A stretch of DNA of 64,000 nt from Maratus speciosus (taxonomy: Eukaryota; Arthropoda; Arachnida; Araneae; Salticidae): the NCBI GenBank assembly GCA_963932465.1, contig OZ010787.1, forward strand, positions 18,865,936 through 18,929,935. The letters are read 5' to 3'. The notes under the pieces were generated by a model. That model did no database searches, had not been told where the DNA came from, and saw only the letters and a list, made by a program, of their open reading frames with translations. Position 1 is the first letter of the stretch, and each line of letters begins with the position of its first letter. Shown here piece by piece: positions 25,586-37,505 of the stretch. The translations under genes were made by a program, and so were the position numbers.

Positions 25586-26582
25586 CAGTCGAACCTCGAT
25601 TTAACGAATCGTACGGGACTAGCAACTTTGTTCTTTAAATCGAGATTATTCGTTAAATCGGGATAATCAAAAGAAATTTTTTATACAACAGCACAAGTTA
25701 AAAAATGGCTGTAAATAAAAAGAATATTCCTCACTTTAAATTATTTTTGAATAATTGAGATTTTAAATTTTTATTGCTTTACGAAAATACATTGCATAAA
25801 AATTCATTCTTTTTTTATGCACCGCTATAAATCACGATCATTTTAATTAAGAAAAAATCTCATTTATTCAAATTGTGTAGATAAATTAAAAGATATCCTT
25901 TATAGATGCTTGTATGATTTATTTCAATTTTGTATTCCAAACTTTTATCGATTTTTTTCTGAAGCTGTGAAAATAGTATTATCAACATTATAAGCCATCA
26001 AATTCTGTTTCAAAAATTCTGTTTCAAAGAATCTAAACTGCTAACTGCTTCTTTGAATGTTGAATGCTTCATCTCTATTTCATCTTCTTTATCCGATTTA
26101 TTACTACAGCATGAATAACCCCCCAAAAATGTACATTTTCGCATGTAGATATTTCTGCGTTATATGATACAAATTCAGAAAATCGACAATCAGGAATACT
26201 GAAAATATAAATTTAAAAAGCAACGTTAAAAACGTCAGAATAAGCAAACATTCTGCAGACTAGTTTCGGTATTATTTTTTGCACTGAGGACGGTACGCTA
26301 AACGCTACCGAAACTAGTCTGCTGAATGTTTGCTTATTCTGGCGTTTTTAACGTTGCATTTTAAATTTTTACCATTCTGCGCCAAGTAGCATCTTAATAA
26401 TTACTGAAAATATTTTATAAACATTAGAAAATTTCTTCAAATTTTCACTTTTTTTTACATAGAAAAATATTCGTTAAATCGGGATTATAAATTCGTTAAA
26501 TCGAAGTATTTTTGTTCCATTTTCACCGGGACCATAAAAAAATTCGCTAAATCGAGAAATTCGTTAAATCGGGGCTCGACAG
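25586..26582. mobile_element. Non-autonomous Tigger/pogo-type element
   Basis: The left end CAGTCGAACCTCGATTTAAC and the inverted right end CTGTCGAGCCCCGATTTAAC are flanked by TA (25584-25585 and 26583-26584). Sub-terminal repeats of TTCGTTAAATCG(G/A) occur several times at both ends, as is typical for Tigger elements. Length is 997 bp. No transposase frame remains. A separate hairpin sits inside. Confidence 0.8.
26209..26368. repeat. 63-bp-arm hairpin nested in the Tigger-type element
   Basis: Arms 26209-26271 and 26306-26368 are almost perfectly complementary (for example GCAACGTTAAAAACG with CGTTTTTAACGTTGC) around a 34-nt loop. It may be an independent palindromic MITE inserted into the larger element. 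Confidence 0.8.
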
Positions 26583-26584
26583 TA

Positions 26585-28170
26585 TCAACGAACTCCTGTA
26601 AACTAACCATCAAACGTTCCAATGTAACAACTATTCCTGGATTTTCTTCCAATATTTTTATTCAGATTGTTTGATACTAAGAAAAACTTAATCATGTTTG
26701 AATCTTTTCAAAAATCGAAAAATATCCCATTTCATTTAAAAAAATTTCCCCATTCACAGCTGAAAATAATGGAACACCATATTAGTGACGTCTAAACCTG
26801 TTCTGTGGACAATCGAACTTTCCGAGCTATTACAACGGATATTTGATATAGAAAAATATTAAATTTAGAATTTGATATATAAATGTCTAAATTCGATTTA
26901 GGCTTTTGATATCGGAATGATTTTATAGGGATTCAATATTCTGAGAAAGATATGCTAATCCATCTTGTAAGAGAAGACGAAATGAACTATGAAAAATCAT
27001 AGATGTGTTGCTATTGACTATTGAAAATCTATGTTCACTAGAATATAGCCCGTCAGAATGACGTGTTTGCATTTTCAAAAAAATTATATAGCATTGCATT
27101 ATAAAAAGAATTGTGAAGTAATAAATTTTGTCTTGTCTGATTAATAGGGTCAGGTGGGGTAAAGTAAAAACAGCCCATTTTTCATTGAAATTTAATTGGC
27201 AAGAAAATTATTAATTGAATTGGTAAAATACTGATATAAAGTATGCAAATGAACTTCACTCACAAAATTTGAAGAAATATTTCACAAAAACATTCAAATT
27301 AGTACTAATAATGTTATTTTAAAACATATTGTCAATTAACTATTTTATCTGATGGTATGTGGTAAAATAAAAGACAATTCCAACAGAAAGTTTGTTTTTA
27401 TTAATTGCCAAAATAATAATTATATAACTTAAATTTTAAAAAGTTGAACAGAGAAAATCCCGATTTTTTTTAAACATGCATAAAAGAAACCTGTAATAAA
27501 TTTTGATAATTAAAAATCATCTGTTATCACATAAGTAAATTGCAACTATTAATTACATTAACAATTTATTTTCCCAAATTCTGTTATAAAATTACAAATT
27601 TATTTTCCCTACAAAATACAAAATTTTATTTATTATAATAATGCATTGATATATATATATATATATATGTGTGTAATACACGGCATTACATATTTCTGAT
27701 ATTCTAATTTCATTTTATAAGAAATATTCATCCCCCCCCCCCCTCCCTCAATGTCTTCAGAATTCAAAAAACATTTTAAAAAGAAAATTTCTTTTTTTAA
27801 CAACCGACAGATGGCGCAACAGAGCATATAAACGTTTGTTTTAATATTTTAAAAGTTCAAGACGAATGAATCAATTGTTTGTTTACTTTCATATAGGGAT
27901 AGATAAAGCTACCAATCTAATTTTAACTCAAGTTATCGCAGCTGAATATTAGATAATTGAATGTAATCTCTTATAAATATTAATTTATTTTGAATAATCT
28001 GTCTAAAAATGTAACTTTTGTGAATAGTGGAAAAGAAAGCACGTTTTACTCAACGTTTTAAGATTAAAAATCAAAATCAACATTCACTCGTGTGTCGTGA
28101 TGCCACATGTACAACACAAATTCCAAATCCAGAAGCAATTGAATGACTCTTTGAACGAATCATTAAAAAA
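26585..28170. other. AT-rich non-coding stretch
   Basis: TA microsatellite at 27649-27668 and a C-rich run near 27731-27746. No gene seen. Confidence 0.55.
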
Positions 28171-28690
28171 TACGGTCGACATCCGATTTTGCTCTTAAAA
28201 TATTTGTAAAACCATAAGGCGCACCCATAGACTTCTCATATAACTGGACTCAGAAATAGCAACCCTTTCTTGACGCCGGGATCGCTACCCACCGTCACGT
28301 GATGGTGGGCAGAGAAAACGCGCCAAACCGGTTTTTCTCCTCTGGTTCCCGCTGAAACTTTCTTGCATCGGCGTTTCTCTCGCATAAATTAAATCCGACA
28401 GTTGCCAGTAAGGTGATCACCGCCATAAAAGACAACCTTTTGGCGATGAAAGCAGGAAACATGTGTGCCTCAAGTTCTGACCGAAATAACAATGGGATTC
28501 GGCCTCTACTTCTTATCTTTACTCTGAGGGCGCACCACATACCAGGGAGACATGCGGCAGAAAAACGTGAGGCATACGACAATTTCACCCTGTTAACAAA
28601 GAAAAAACCGGTTTGAACAGCAGAATTTGCCTCATGTCTCACGATTATTGTCGCATGTCTCTCTGGTGTGTGGCGCGCCTAATAAAGCTT
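28171..28690. repeat. GC-richer block, probable repeat with terminal hairpin
   Basis: Unusually GC-rich for the window. GGCGCACC near the left and GGCGCGCC near 28671 bracket it. About 28529-28582 pairs with 28630-28678 through GCGCACCACATACCAGGGAG and its near-inverse. A 115-codon ORF on the minus strand (28295-28642) spans it, but it shows no recognisable domain and has an overlapping ORF on the other strand, so it is not called a gene. Confidence 0.45.
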
Positions 28691-29648
28691 TTAAATAATT
28701 TGAAATACGTTTTTTTTTAGAAAGGAAACGTTAATCCGGTACAAAATAATTCACGGGAATGAATCACCGAATATAGCTATATTCACTGAACCCCATGAAG
28801 TGTTCTCATTGGTCAGAAAATAGATAGCCTTGAAAAACAGAGGTAATTTTTCGCGATATTTTTAACCGTGTACACTGAATTCAAACTGTAAATAAATGTA
28901 AACAAAAGTGAAAAACGTATTTCAAAATATTAATATGCTTTTGCAAAATATTTTAAGAGCATTTAATGAATAGCTGAAAGAGTCATTCATTTATTTTTGG
29001 ATTTGTAATTTGTGCTTATGAATGGCAACGGTAATCGCTTGTATACATCGGAACCCTGTTGTTGGTATCTGGTTATTTTTAAATTAGATCTTAAAGCGTT
29101 ATAATTGTATACTTTTTGAAGGTTTGAGAAAAATTGAAGAAGAATATGTTACACAACAAATAGATAGACAGATTAAATAAGGCAGTCGGCAAATACGGCA
29201 TCGGAATACTTAAGCCTAACGTGGCCGCGTTTGGATTATCAGGAAACGGATGAGTTCAACCCCGGAAGCGTTATACATTTTGTGTCATTCTATGTATAAT
29301 ATGTTTGTTGCGCCTTTTTATCGTTCACTGGAAAAATATATTTTTCAGGTAAATCAACGTTGTTGTATTAAATATATAAATATATATATATATATATATG
29401 ATTATTTCTATAAGAAATGAGAAATGTCATAAGAAATATATACAGTTATGTTTTTCAGAGATTTCTGATTTTAGTATCTGAATAAATATCGTTAGAGCTA
29501 CGTTTTTAGACATTTCAATTTTAATTCGTTTTTTATTTTTAAATTATCTCTTTTTTATATACACAAATTAAGCGAAAAATATTTTCATATCAAGATGCAT
29601 CTGCAATCCAATGTGCAATTTTTAAAAATAATTTTGATGTTATACGCA
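28691..29648. other. AT-rich non-coding stretch
   Basis: TA microsatellite near 29380-29398. No gene seen. Confidence 0.55.
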
Positions 29649-29652
29649 TTAA

Positions 29653-29850
29653 CCCCTTCATTCTCGCTGGGCTGTGTCTTTTATTCAGATTTTTTTTAAT
29701 TCCCACCAGTTTTATAAAATAGTGTAAATTGGCTTTATTACGGTATCATTTTACCTGTCATTATATAAAGTGAATATTTCTTTTTCAAAAAAGTGGTGCC
29801 AATAAGCAATTTGAATTTTTAAACCATAATTTAATGCGACCGCTAACGGG
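29653..29850. mobile_element. TTAA-flanked MITE, copy 1
   Basis: TTAA at 29649-29652, then CCCCTTCATTCTCG. The right end GCGACCGCTAACGGG is followed by TTAA (29851-29854). TTAA duplication and CCC/GGG ends are piggyBac-like. An inverted copy of the whole 198-bp unit lies at 37293-37501. Confidence 0.7.
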
Positions 29851-29981
29851 TTAAAGTACCATCTTAACAAAAATTTCATTACAACGGCCTTTAAATATAA
29901 CGACCTTTTACTGTGGGACGAAGGAAGTCATTATAAAGACTGTCAAGTGTATCGTGTAGCTTTTCTCCGCAATGTAGCTTT

Positions 29982-31469
29982 TACCGAGTGTCCCAAAAAT
30001 GACTATTGGATTTTAAAATTCAATAACTTGCAAACGGTGACAGATATTAAAAAAATTATTGCAGGATAGTTATGTAAGACGTCAAGAGTTTTTATGCAGC
30101 GATTCTCATTTTTAATTACAAATATAATCGATAGATGGCGCTGGAAGCAATAACCGCTTAGAGATCCTGCATTAGAGAGAGATTGGGCATTGACGAAATG
30201 TCCGACATTTTCATTACAAAGTAGATGGAACGCCGTATTAATGCAATACATTTTCATCAGCATCTAACACTTTTTATTCTATTAAAATTATGAAATTTTC
30301 ATTTTATATATTTTCAAAGCATCTTTCAGAACATAAATATGAGCACCTTTCCATTTTAATGAGTAAGAATTATCAGAAAATGCATTTTTTTTTTTTTTTT
30401 TTTTTACTAATTAAAATAGTGGACAGAGGAAGATTGGGCATGTAAGAACTTTATTTTAATTTCGCAATATTTGCGAAAATAATTTTTAACGATTATGAGA
30501 TAGAAAAATGAACTATAGAATTAATTTTTTTTAAACTATCTATAATTTATTACGCATTTTAAAACAACAGTAATTATTATAATTTTCACCATCTTCGCAT
30601 TGATAATTTCCGAAACAATAAAATTTGAACATATCATATACCACTCCTATTTAACTATGTATGTGATTCAAAGTTAATATGTGCGCTGAAAATATTTTAT
30701 GATAAGTTACTACGTACTGCTACTTCTCTTTGATATTCTTTTCAAATACGGAAGACTGGTTAATATATAGTATTATAATGAGTATTGTTATCAAAATATT
30801 AAATGAAAGTTTAGAAAAAAAAAATTAAATAGGGGCACTGCTGTTAAAAGAAACAAATAAAAAATATGAAAAACAAATTCTATAAATAAATCAAAATCCG
30901 ATAACTAAGTAAAATAGCACTGCTGCGTAGCGTAAAACAGCTAATTAAAAAAAAAATGCATTTTTTGAGAATTCTTACTCATTAAAATAGAAATGTGCTT
31001 ATATTTATGTTCCAAAAGACTCTTTGAAGGCATATAAAATGAAATTTTTATAATTTTAATAGAATGAAAAGTGTTAGACGCTGATAAAAATGCATTGCGT
31101 TGCACGGCGTTCCATCTACTTTGTAACGAAAATGGTGGACATTTCTTCAATGTCCAATCTCTCTCTAATGTAGGATCTCTATAACCGCTAAATACAGGCT
31201 CGATTTTTCGGCCTTTCTTTTCTTCCATGCGAAAAAAGGAGATTAAAATGTATTGAATGGATTCCGAAGTACCAAAAATCCGGTCTGGACTGAGCACCTA
31301 TTGCTCCCAGTGCCATCTATTGTTTGAAATCGGAGCTAAAATCAAGAATTACAGTAAAGAAACTCCCGACATCATACATAACCTTCCTGTAAGAATTTTT
31401 TTAATATCTGTCACCGTTTACAAGTTATTGATTTTTAAAATGCATCAGGCATTTTTGGGACACCCGGTA
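29982..31469. mobile_element. 1.5 kb foldback element with ACCG(G/A)GTGTCCCA termini
   Basis: The left end reads TACCGAGTGTCCCAAAAATG; the right end is the inverse of TACCGGGTGTCCCAAAAATG. Long arms follow: about 29982-30400 pairs with about 30950-31469. Shared features are a TGACAGATATTAAAAAAATT block, an ATCGATAGATGGCGCT / AGTGCCATCTATTG block, and a GTAGATGGAACGCCGT segment. The right arm is about 100 bp longer. The central 550 bp is AT-rich, without a recognisable transposase. The ORFs at 30003-30263 and 30941-31297 on the minus strand and 31257-31490 on the plus strand come from the arms and are not convincing genes. Confidence 0.75.
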
Positions 31470-31520
31470 TATGCAGAACTGTTATGTTAGTTTTAAGTAG
31501 ATACCTCTCATGCAAGTTGT

Positions 31521-32229
31521 CCCTAAATGAGCGCGAAAAACATTCTTTATTTAGAAATCACTATTATTTTTAATAATAGTACTATATTTTCAACAAAAAA
31601 TATAACGTTTTTAACAATAAATAGATATAACAATTTTTTTTTTTTCAAGATAAGGATTTAAAATAAATCCTTTTCGAAATTCTAAAATCATTTTCTTTTC
31701 AGTACCATCGATAGAATTCGAGAGCTTCTCTTTCTTTCAAAACAGAATGCAAAAACAAAGTACTAGAGATTCTGAATAACCATGAAAATATGAAATATTT
31801 TCCTGTTTGTTATCATGAACATAATTGATTTGACGATCAATATGGAGTCCGGGAGGAAACAGGGGTAGCACATTTCCCTAAATGAGCGCGAAAAACATTC
31901 TTTATTTAGAAATCACTATTATTTTTAATAATAGTACTATATTTCAACAAAAAATATAACTTTTTTAACAATAAATAGATATAACAAAAATTTTTTTTTT
32001 CAAGATAAGGATTTAAAATAAATCCTTTTCGAAATTCTATTACTTTTCTTTTCAGTACCATCGATAGAATTCGAGAGCTTCTCTTTCTTTCAAAACAGAA
32101 TGCAAAAACAAAGTACTAGAAATTCTGAATAACCATGAAAATATGAAATATTTTCCGGTTTGTTATCACGAACATAATTGATTTGACGATCAATATGGAG
32201 TCCGGGAGGAAACAGGGGTAGCACATTTC
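31521..32229. repeat. 355-bp unit tandemly duplicated
   Basis: Units 31521-31875 and 31876-32229 are nearly identical head to tail. Both start CCCTAAATGAGCGCGAAAAA and end GGAAACAGGGGTAGCACATT. Only a few substitutions and small indels in A/T runs separate them, so the duplication is recent. No coding content. Confidence 0.9.
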
Positions 32230-32904
32230 GGAACAAGTTGTGCAGTGCTTTCAGAAGAAGCGGAAAAATTCCATAAAATATACATCCCACGACGAAATCT
32301 TGGAGGCTTATACAGAGCTATTTTTATTCCGAACGCTGGCAACATTATTAAGAGGAAACTCGTTAAAAAGAATATAACTTTTCAGTATACAAGATTATCA
32401 TCCACATAAAATAGTTTCACAATTTTTCCACATAAAAAAGAAAAAATGTGAGTGATGATACAACGCTTTCTAAATTTTTATATAAGTTGATTTCCTAAAT
32501 AAATACTTATGCTTACATGTCATCATATAAAAACAATCTACTGCTATTGTGAATTATCTTAAATTGATAACACTAGCCTGTATTTTTTAACTTTTTGTCA
32601 GATGATTTCTTATGAACAAGTTTTTTTTAATCAATTTTTGATGCTGACTCTGAAAATAACCTCCATTTTTGTCTATCACGTCAGAATTTTATAAAAAATA
32701 AAAAGTTGCGTTTTCAATATTTTAATTAATGCAATCAAAAAATTATCACAATTCCATACAAAGTATTTCATTAAACATGTTAAAAATACTGTAAAAAACG
32801 TCCTTATAAATTCATGACATTTCTTTAATAAAACGAAATGCAAAGAGTGTTTAATTGAAGAAACCTTCTTCTTTTTGACTTTCTTGCAGATCCTCCTTAA
32901 TCGT
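32230..32904. other. AT-rich non-coding stretch
   Basis: No gene. 32340-32580 shows weak similarity to 33520-33740 (TTTTCAGTATA, ATATCATCCA/ATATCATGCA words), perhaps an old duplication flanking the pseudogene relic. Confidence 0.4.
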
Positions 32905-33239
32905 TTATGCCCCCCTTCAACATCCAACAGTAGTCTGCCATCATATTTACATTCCATCTTCCCTTATACTCTTCACTGTAATGTCCCAATTTTCTGGAAA
33001 GTAGTAGATATGGGAATGCAGAAGTGCATTTTGACACGCATATTACAGCCCAACTTCTTGAAATTTTTCAGCATTGTTTCAACAATATTCCTGTAATTTG
33101 GATCTTTCTTATTCCCTAGAAAGCTTCCGATAACACATTTAAAAGCGGTTCATGAGTCTTTTTCTGTCTTATTCATCGTTTTTTCAAAATTCTTGTCCTT
33201 CATCAGTTTTTTGATTTGAGGACCAACGAAAATTCCAGG
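32905..33239 (-). pseudogene. Relic of a repeated protein (GSFLGNKKDPNYRN family)
   Basis: A minus-strand frame starting around 33239 reads PGIFVGPQIKKLMKD, then after a stop FKCVIGSFLGNKKDPNYRN, NIVETMLKNFKKLGCNM and MHF. After further breaks comes MECKYDGRLLLDVEGG. From memory this matches a family of unnamed, multi-copy proteins in arthropod and cnidarian genomes, whose next motif is normally a histidine-rich HFLHSHLD block; here that block is disrupted. At least two in-frame stops and one or more frameshifts make it a pseudogene. Function of the family is unknown to me; high copy number suggests a mobile or selfish origin. No intact flanking element was found. Confidence 0.55.
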
Positions 33240-34889
33240 TTTTTAATTTTTCGTGTGTGATGAAGGGAAATTAATGCTTGTTCTCAGCGATGAATCTTCG
33301 CAATCAACTCGGGTCGATCGCAAACAAACTATACGTGATACAAGAAAACAACAGAGAACAGTTTTGCAATCAGCATAAAAAAATGCATTAAGGGCAGTCA
33401 TTGGTTTTTAATCATCTGATATCATGCAGACTAGTGTAATTAAGCCATGTAAAAAATAAAAACAAACTTAGAAAAAATAAAACTTAAATTCGCAATTTTT
33501 CTATAAGCTGTTTTGTTTAATATTCTTATGAAGGAATGTGGTTTTTCAGTATAAAGGAATATCATGCATAGAAAATAATTCCCCCCTTCTTTCATATAAA
33601 AATTAAAAAAGTCTTTAATGATAAGAATGCTTTCTATTCTGATATATGTTGATAGATGCTGTTTTCGTAGTTAATTATTTATGTTTACTTGACATCCAAT
33701 AAAAATAATTTATTGCTAAGTTATTTTAATTTATGATCAATTCTTTGATGAAGTTTCACTCTCTAATTTTCCTGTTTTGTTTAATATCATTTGTGTTTAA
33801 CTATCACCGTTTGAAAATGTTTATGGGATGTAAAAATAACAAACGATCACAAGTGCCTTCCATTGATGTTTTCTATTAAAAATATCTAATGATGAGACCA
33901 TTTTGGTACCAAACACGTTTCAAAATGCCATTGTAAATTTTTATTACAAACTATGTTATAAATTTACCGCAAAATTTGAGAATAAATTAACTTATAGATT
34001 TCTGTATTGCTGTTATGTGCATCTTATAGCACCTGTGTAGAAAAATAACAACAAGAAAAATATTAAAGCCATATCATTAGTTATGGTTAGTTATACCATC
34101 ACATATCATCTATATATATATGATGATATGTTAAAAAATTAGAAAAAATAAAACTTTATTTTTAATTTGCATATGCGCAATTGTATTTTATCATTTGTAT
34201 TGGTTTATAATGGTTATATATATATATATATCTTATACTATAATACGAGCAAAAATTGTGTGCGTATGTAAATTTATCTTAAAAACGGCCAGGGGCGCCA
34301 TTTGAGAGGGTCTGGGGGGCAATAGCCCCCCCCCCCCCCAAGGAATTTGATTTTTCAGAAAATTTATCAACCATCAATTGTCAGATTAAAAAATAAATAA
34401 ATAAATAATTGCTCAAACGCTAAAATAATTTATCGGATTTTATTGCAATAAAAACATATGCATTAAATAAATACTTTATGCATAGAAATTAATAATAAAA
34501 AAAAATCCTATTCGAACTTTCTTAAGCTGAGACATATATCGTACTTTTTCTAATTTAAAAAATACATGAGAGACATTTTCTTTTATCAGTTGCTTCTCAG
34601 CTGTGTACAACTGAATCCTAGCAAAACTGGTTCCTCATGGCTAGAAATTCAGGGGTAGAGTTGTTTTAGATAGTTTTTTTGCAGAGGGGTGGGGGATGAA
34701 GAGGCGAGTATAATTCAGGTTCTTAATTATCTGACTCTTTTATTTTTTTGGATTATTAATGTCACGTTATATTTACTGCAACCATTGCAATGTTGTCAAA
34801 TTATTTGCTTTATTAAATCATATTATATATGGTACACTCTCAAAATTCTTCCACGCCTAGGAATGGAGTCTGCGCGCACCCGACAAAAC
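33240..34889. other. AT-rich non-coding stretch
   Basis: TA microsatellites near 34110-34120 and 34214-34231; a C run at 34326-34339. No gene seen. Confidence 0.5.
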
Positions 34890-35510
34890 AATTTCTTCAA
34901 CCCGAAAACCGACAGACTTCCACCAAATACCAAAGAAAAAAATTACTCCATATTTTAACACGTTTAGAATAAAGTAGTCTATAATTTTATCCCTTATGTA
35001 CAGAAATGAACACATGAGTTATTACTATGGGCCATCATTAATAGTCAAATCTATAGTTTTTCATTTGAAAAATATTCAGGGCTTCCTTGTTAAAACTCAG
35101 GTCATCCCGACTCCGATCGAAAGAGATAAAGCACAATCAGAAAAACTTCAAATGTACCTCGCTCACAACGAAGAAATTACGTCAATCTATCCTGCCACAG
35201 GACTGTAATTTCATGTAAATACGTAAACTGCTAAAGAGATTTACATTGAATGGTAACCCGACCCGAAATGAAAGAAAATGAATCCATATTTTAACACAAT
35301 TATTGAAATAGAGACTACAATTATATCTTTAATATAAACTTTACCTTTCATGTAGAAAAATGAAGATATACATATATATTGTATTCATATAGTATATATA
35401 TAGTATTCATTAATGTTCAAATATGTAGCTTTTTCATCTGAAATATATTCGGGATTTCTTTGAAAAATAGTATTAACACGAACCCACCTCATAATGGTGA
35501 AAACGCAATC
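34890..35510. repeat. Diverged tandem duplication, about 345 bp
   Basis: About 34920-35130 and 35265-35490 share, in order, CCATATTTTAACAC, ATTTTATCCCTTATGTACAG / CTTTACCTTTCATGTAGAAA, and AATATTCAGGGCTTCC / TATATTCGGGATTTCT. Strongly diverged. The short ORFs across it have no known motif. Confidence 0.5.
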
Positions 35511-35639
35511 CGAAACAATTAACGCTTTACCTTACCTTTACTTGCAGAAAACCACTAATGAAATTTTCTTATTGCTATAGATCACAAAAGTTGCAAACTT
35601 CGTGACCTATTCATGACGTTCGAGGGCTGATTATCTCAT

Positions 35640-36335
35640 GACATTGAATTTCATGATTCTTTTTTCACGATCATCTGACGAAAATTGCGATTTTTTCCGC
35701 GGCCGTTTCACGGAATTCACGATTTTTTTTCTGCAACCGTTATGGAAACTATTTTTTCTTCTCGCGACAATTTGTCGAAAATCACAATATGTTTCCGCGA
35801 CCAACTGACGAAATTCAATCTTTAATTCTGCGATCTTTTGACAAATTCGCGATTCTTTTTCACGATCATTTGTTGAAATTCCTGATTATTTTTTTTATCA
35901 CCAACTAATAATATTTGTAATTTTTTGCGCTATAGTTACACGAAATTTCGTATCTTATTTCACGATCACTTGACGAAATTCCCCTCGATTGTTTGAATAA
36001 ATTTTCGTGATTTTTTAGTGCAATCTTTTGACGAAATTCGTTATTTTTTTCACAATCCTTTTACAAAATTCGAGATTTTAGTTTGCACTACCATTTGATG
36101 AAACCTGCATTTCTTTTCGCGATCGCTGATGAAAGTAGCAATATTTTCCACGGCCGTTTGGAGAAATTAGCGATTTTTTCCGCGACGATTTGGGTTTTTT
36201 TTTTTTTTTTCCAAAATTTGCAAAATTCAAGATTTTTTTCTGTGACCCATTGACGAATTCCTTTTGCGGAATTCGAAAAAAAAAAAAAATCGTGGACTTT
36301 CGCGAAAATAAAAAAAAAATTCGCAAAGTAATCAC
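35640..36335. repeat. Minisatellite-like tandem array, unit about 55-60 bp
   Basis: At least ten degenerate units follow the pattern (T)CGCGATC..TTTGACGAAATTCGCGATTTTTT. Clear units fall near 35650, 35700, 35760, 35820, 35865, 35955, 36010, 36065, 36115 and 36165. The array ends in A/T runs near 36310. Confidence 0.75.
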
Positions 36336-37257
36336 ATGTCCGCGAAAGAATTTAAGGAGACAAAATCACGCAGAGCTTTTTTTATTGTGCATGATTTTCC
36401 AATTTTCTGTGAGATTTGTGCAGTTCTGTACGTTGTGCAATTCTGCACGTTTCCTGTTCCTCAAAGAAAATTTTTCCTTGCCCTTCGCCACGAAACTCTT
36501 GAAATGGCGCATCTGTAGTAAACCCTGAAAAAAAAAGTCGAAAGGGACTAAAAAAAGGTCCATCTTAGACAGGTCTCTGTCTTAGCAAGTATAATTGTAT
36601 GACGTTTTTTCATCGAAATTTGATTTTTTTCCCCTTTGAAAAAGAATTCTGTTATAGACAGGCTTCGTTTTCACAAGTTTTACTGTAATACATATAGCGG
36701 ATGGTTTAACAGTCTTTGAGGATACCTGTAAAAATGGAACCTATAATAGAATCCTGTTTAAAAAGACAATTTTTCATATTCAATATATTGAAATTTTACC
36801 TGCTATAACGGAAACCTGTTTAAAACGAAATATTTCATTGAGTGTTGAGATTCCATATTCAAAGTTTTTACTGTTTTTGAAAGCCTGACTCAGTTTACGT
36901 TTTTCATTCAGAAAGGGGGTGGGGGTAGACGCTTAGATCCTACCCTTAGCTATATAACTTCCCTCAAAAAATTTGGCTATATTTGTCGTAAAAATAGGCA
37001 TTCAGAACGTGAAAGAATTTTAAAAAAATCTTAATAGGACTCGAGATACACGGTTAAACCAATCAGAGTTGAGCTAAAGATGTAATTTGGAAGGACGAAT
37101 GCTACACTGAGAATATTATATCGAGTTGAACGCAAAGCTAATTTTGACGGAGCTATGTTCAGTCATCCCCAATTGTATATATTATATATATGTATAAGCA
37201 TATATATTAAACTTCCACAGCACACTTGAGCCCATATTTAAACTTCTGCGGAACATT
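36336..37257. other. AT-rich non-coding stretch
   Basis: No gene. Overlapping short ORFs on both strands at 36190-36563 come from the end of the minisatellite and have no motif. Confidence 0.5.
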
Positions 37258-37292
37258 TAACCCTTTCATGAGCAAGCAATAATTTCCATTGA

Positions 37293-37501
37293 ACCCCTTA
37301 ACGGTCGCATTAAATTACGGTTTAAAAATTCAAATTGCTTATTGGCACCACTTTTTCGAAAAGAAATATTCATCTTATTTAATGACAGGTAAAATGATAC
37401 CATAATAAAGCCAATTACACTATTTTATAAAACTGGGGGGAATCAAACAATCTGAATTAAAGACACAGCCCGTGAATATCACGGAAGCGAGAATTAAGGG
37501 G
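37293..37501. mobile_element. TTAA-type MITE, copy 2 (inverted relative to copy 1)
   Basis: CCCCTTAACGGTCGCATTAA on the left and AGCGAGAATTAAGGGG before TTAA (37502-37505) on the right. The interior matches the inverse of 29653-29850 throughout (AATTGCTTATTGGCACCACT, AATGACAGGTAAAATGATAC). The left flank reads TGAA instead of TTAA, so that side of the duplication has decayed or differs. Another TTAACCCTTTCATG just before it (37258) may be a remnant of a related copy. Confidence 0.7.
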
Positions 37502-37505
37502 TTAA

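Noticed and set aside
28295..28642. 115-codon ORF on the minus strand with an opposite-strand ORF inside
   Set aside because: No recognisable domain; lies in a GC-richer repeat with hairpin arms, where long ORFs arise more easily by chance.
30941..31297. 118-codon minus-strand ORF
   Set aside because: Falls in the right arm of the foldback; an ORF of similar origin (30003-30263) appears in the opposite arm, and neither has a domain.
34281..34345. CAGGGGCGCCATTTGAGAGG followed by a C run, looks like a hAT end
   Set aside because: No inverted partner or TSD found nearby.
35640..36335. Regularly spaced repeats considered as a CRISPR-like array
   Set aside because: Units are degenerate along their whole length with no constant repeat alternating with unique spacers, and the context is eukaryotic.
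36190..36563. Overlapping ORFs on both strands
   Set aside because: Low-complexity Phe/Lys-rich products from A/T runs at the end of the minisatellite; no motif.
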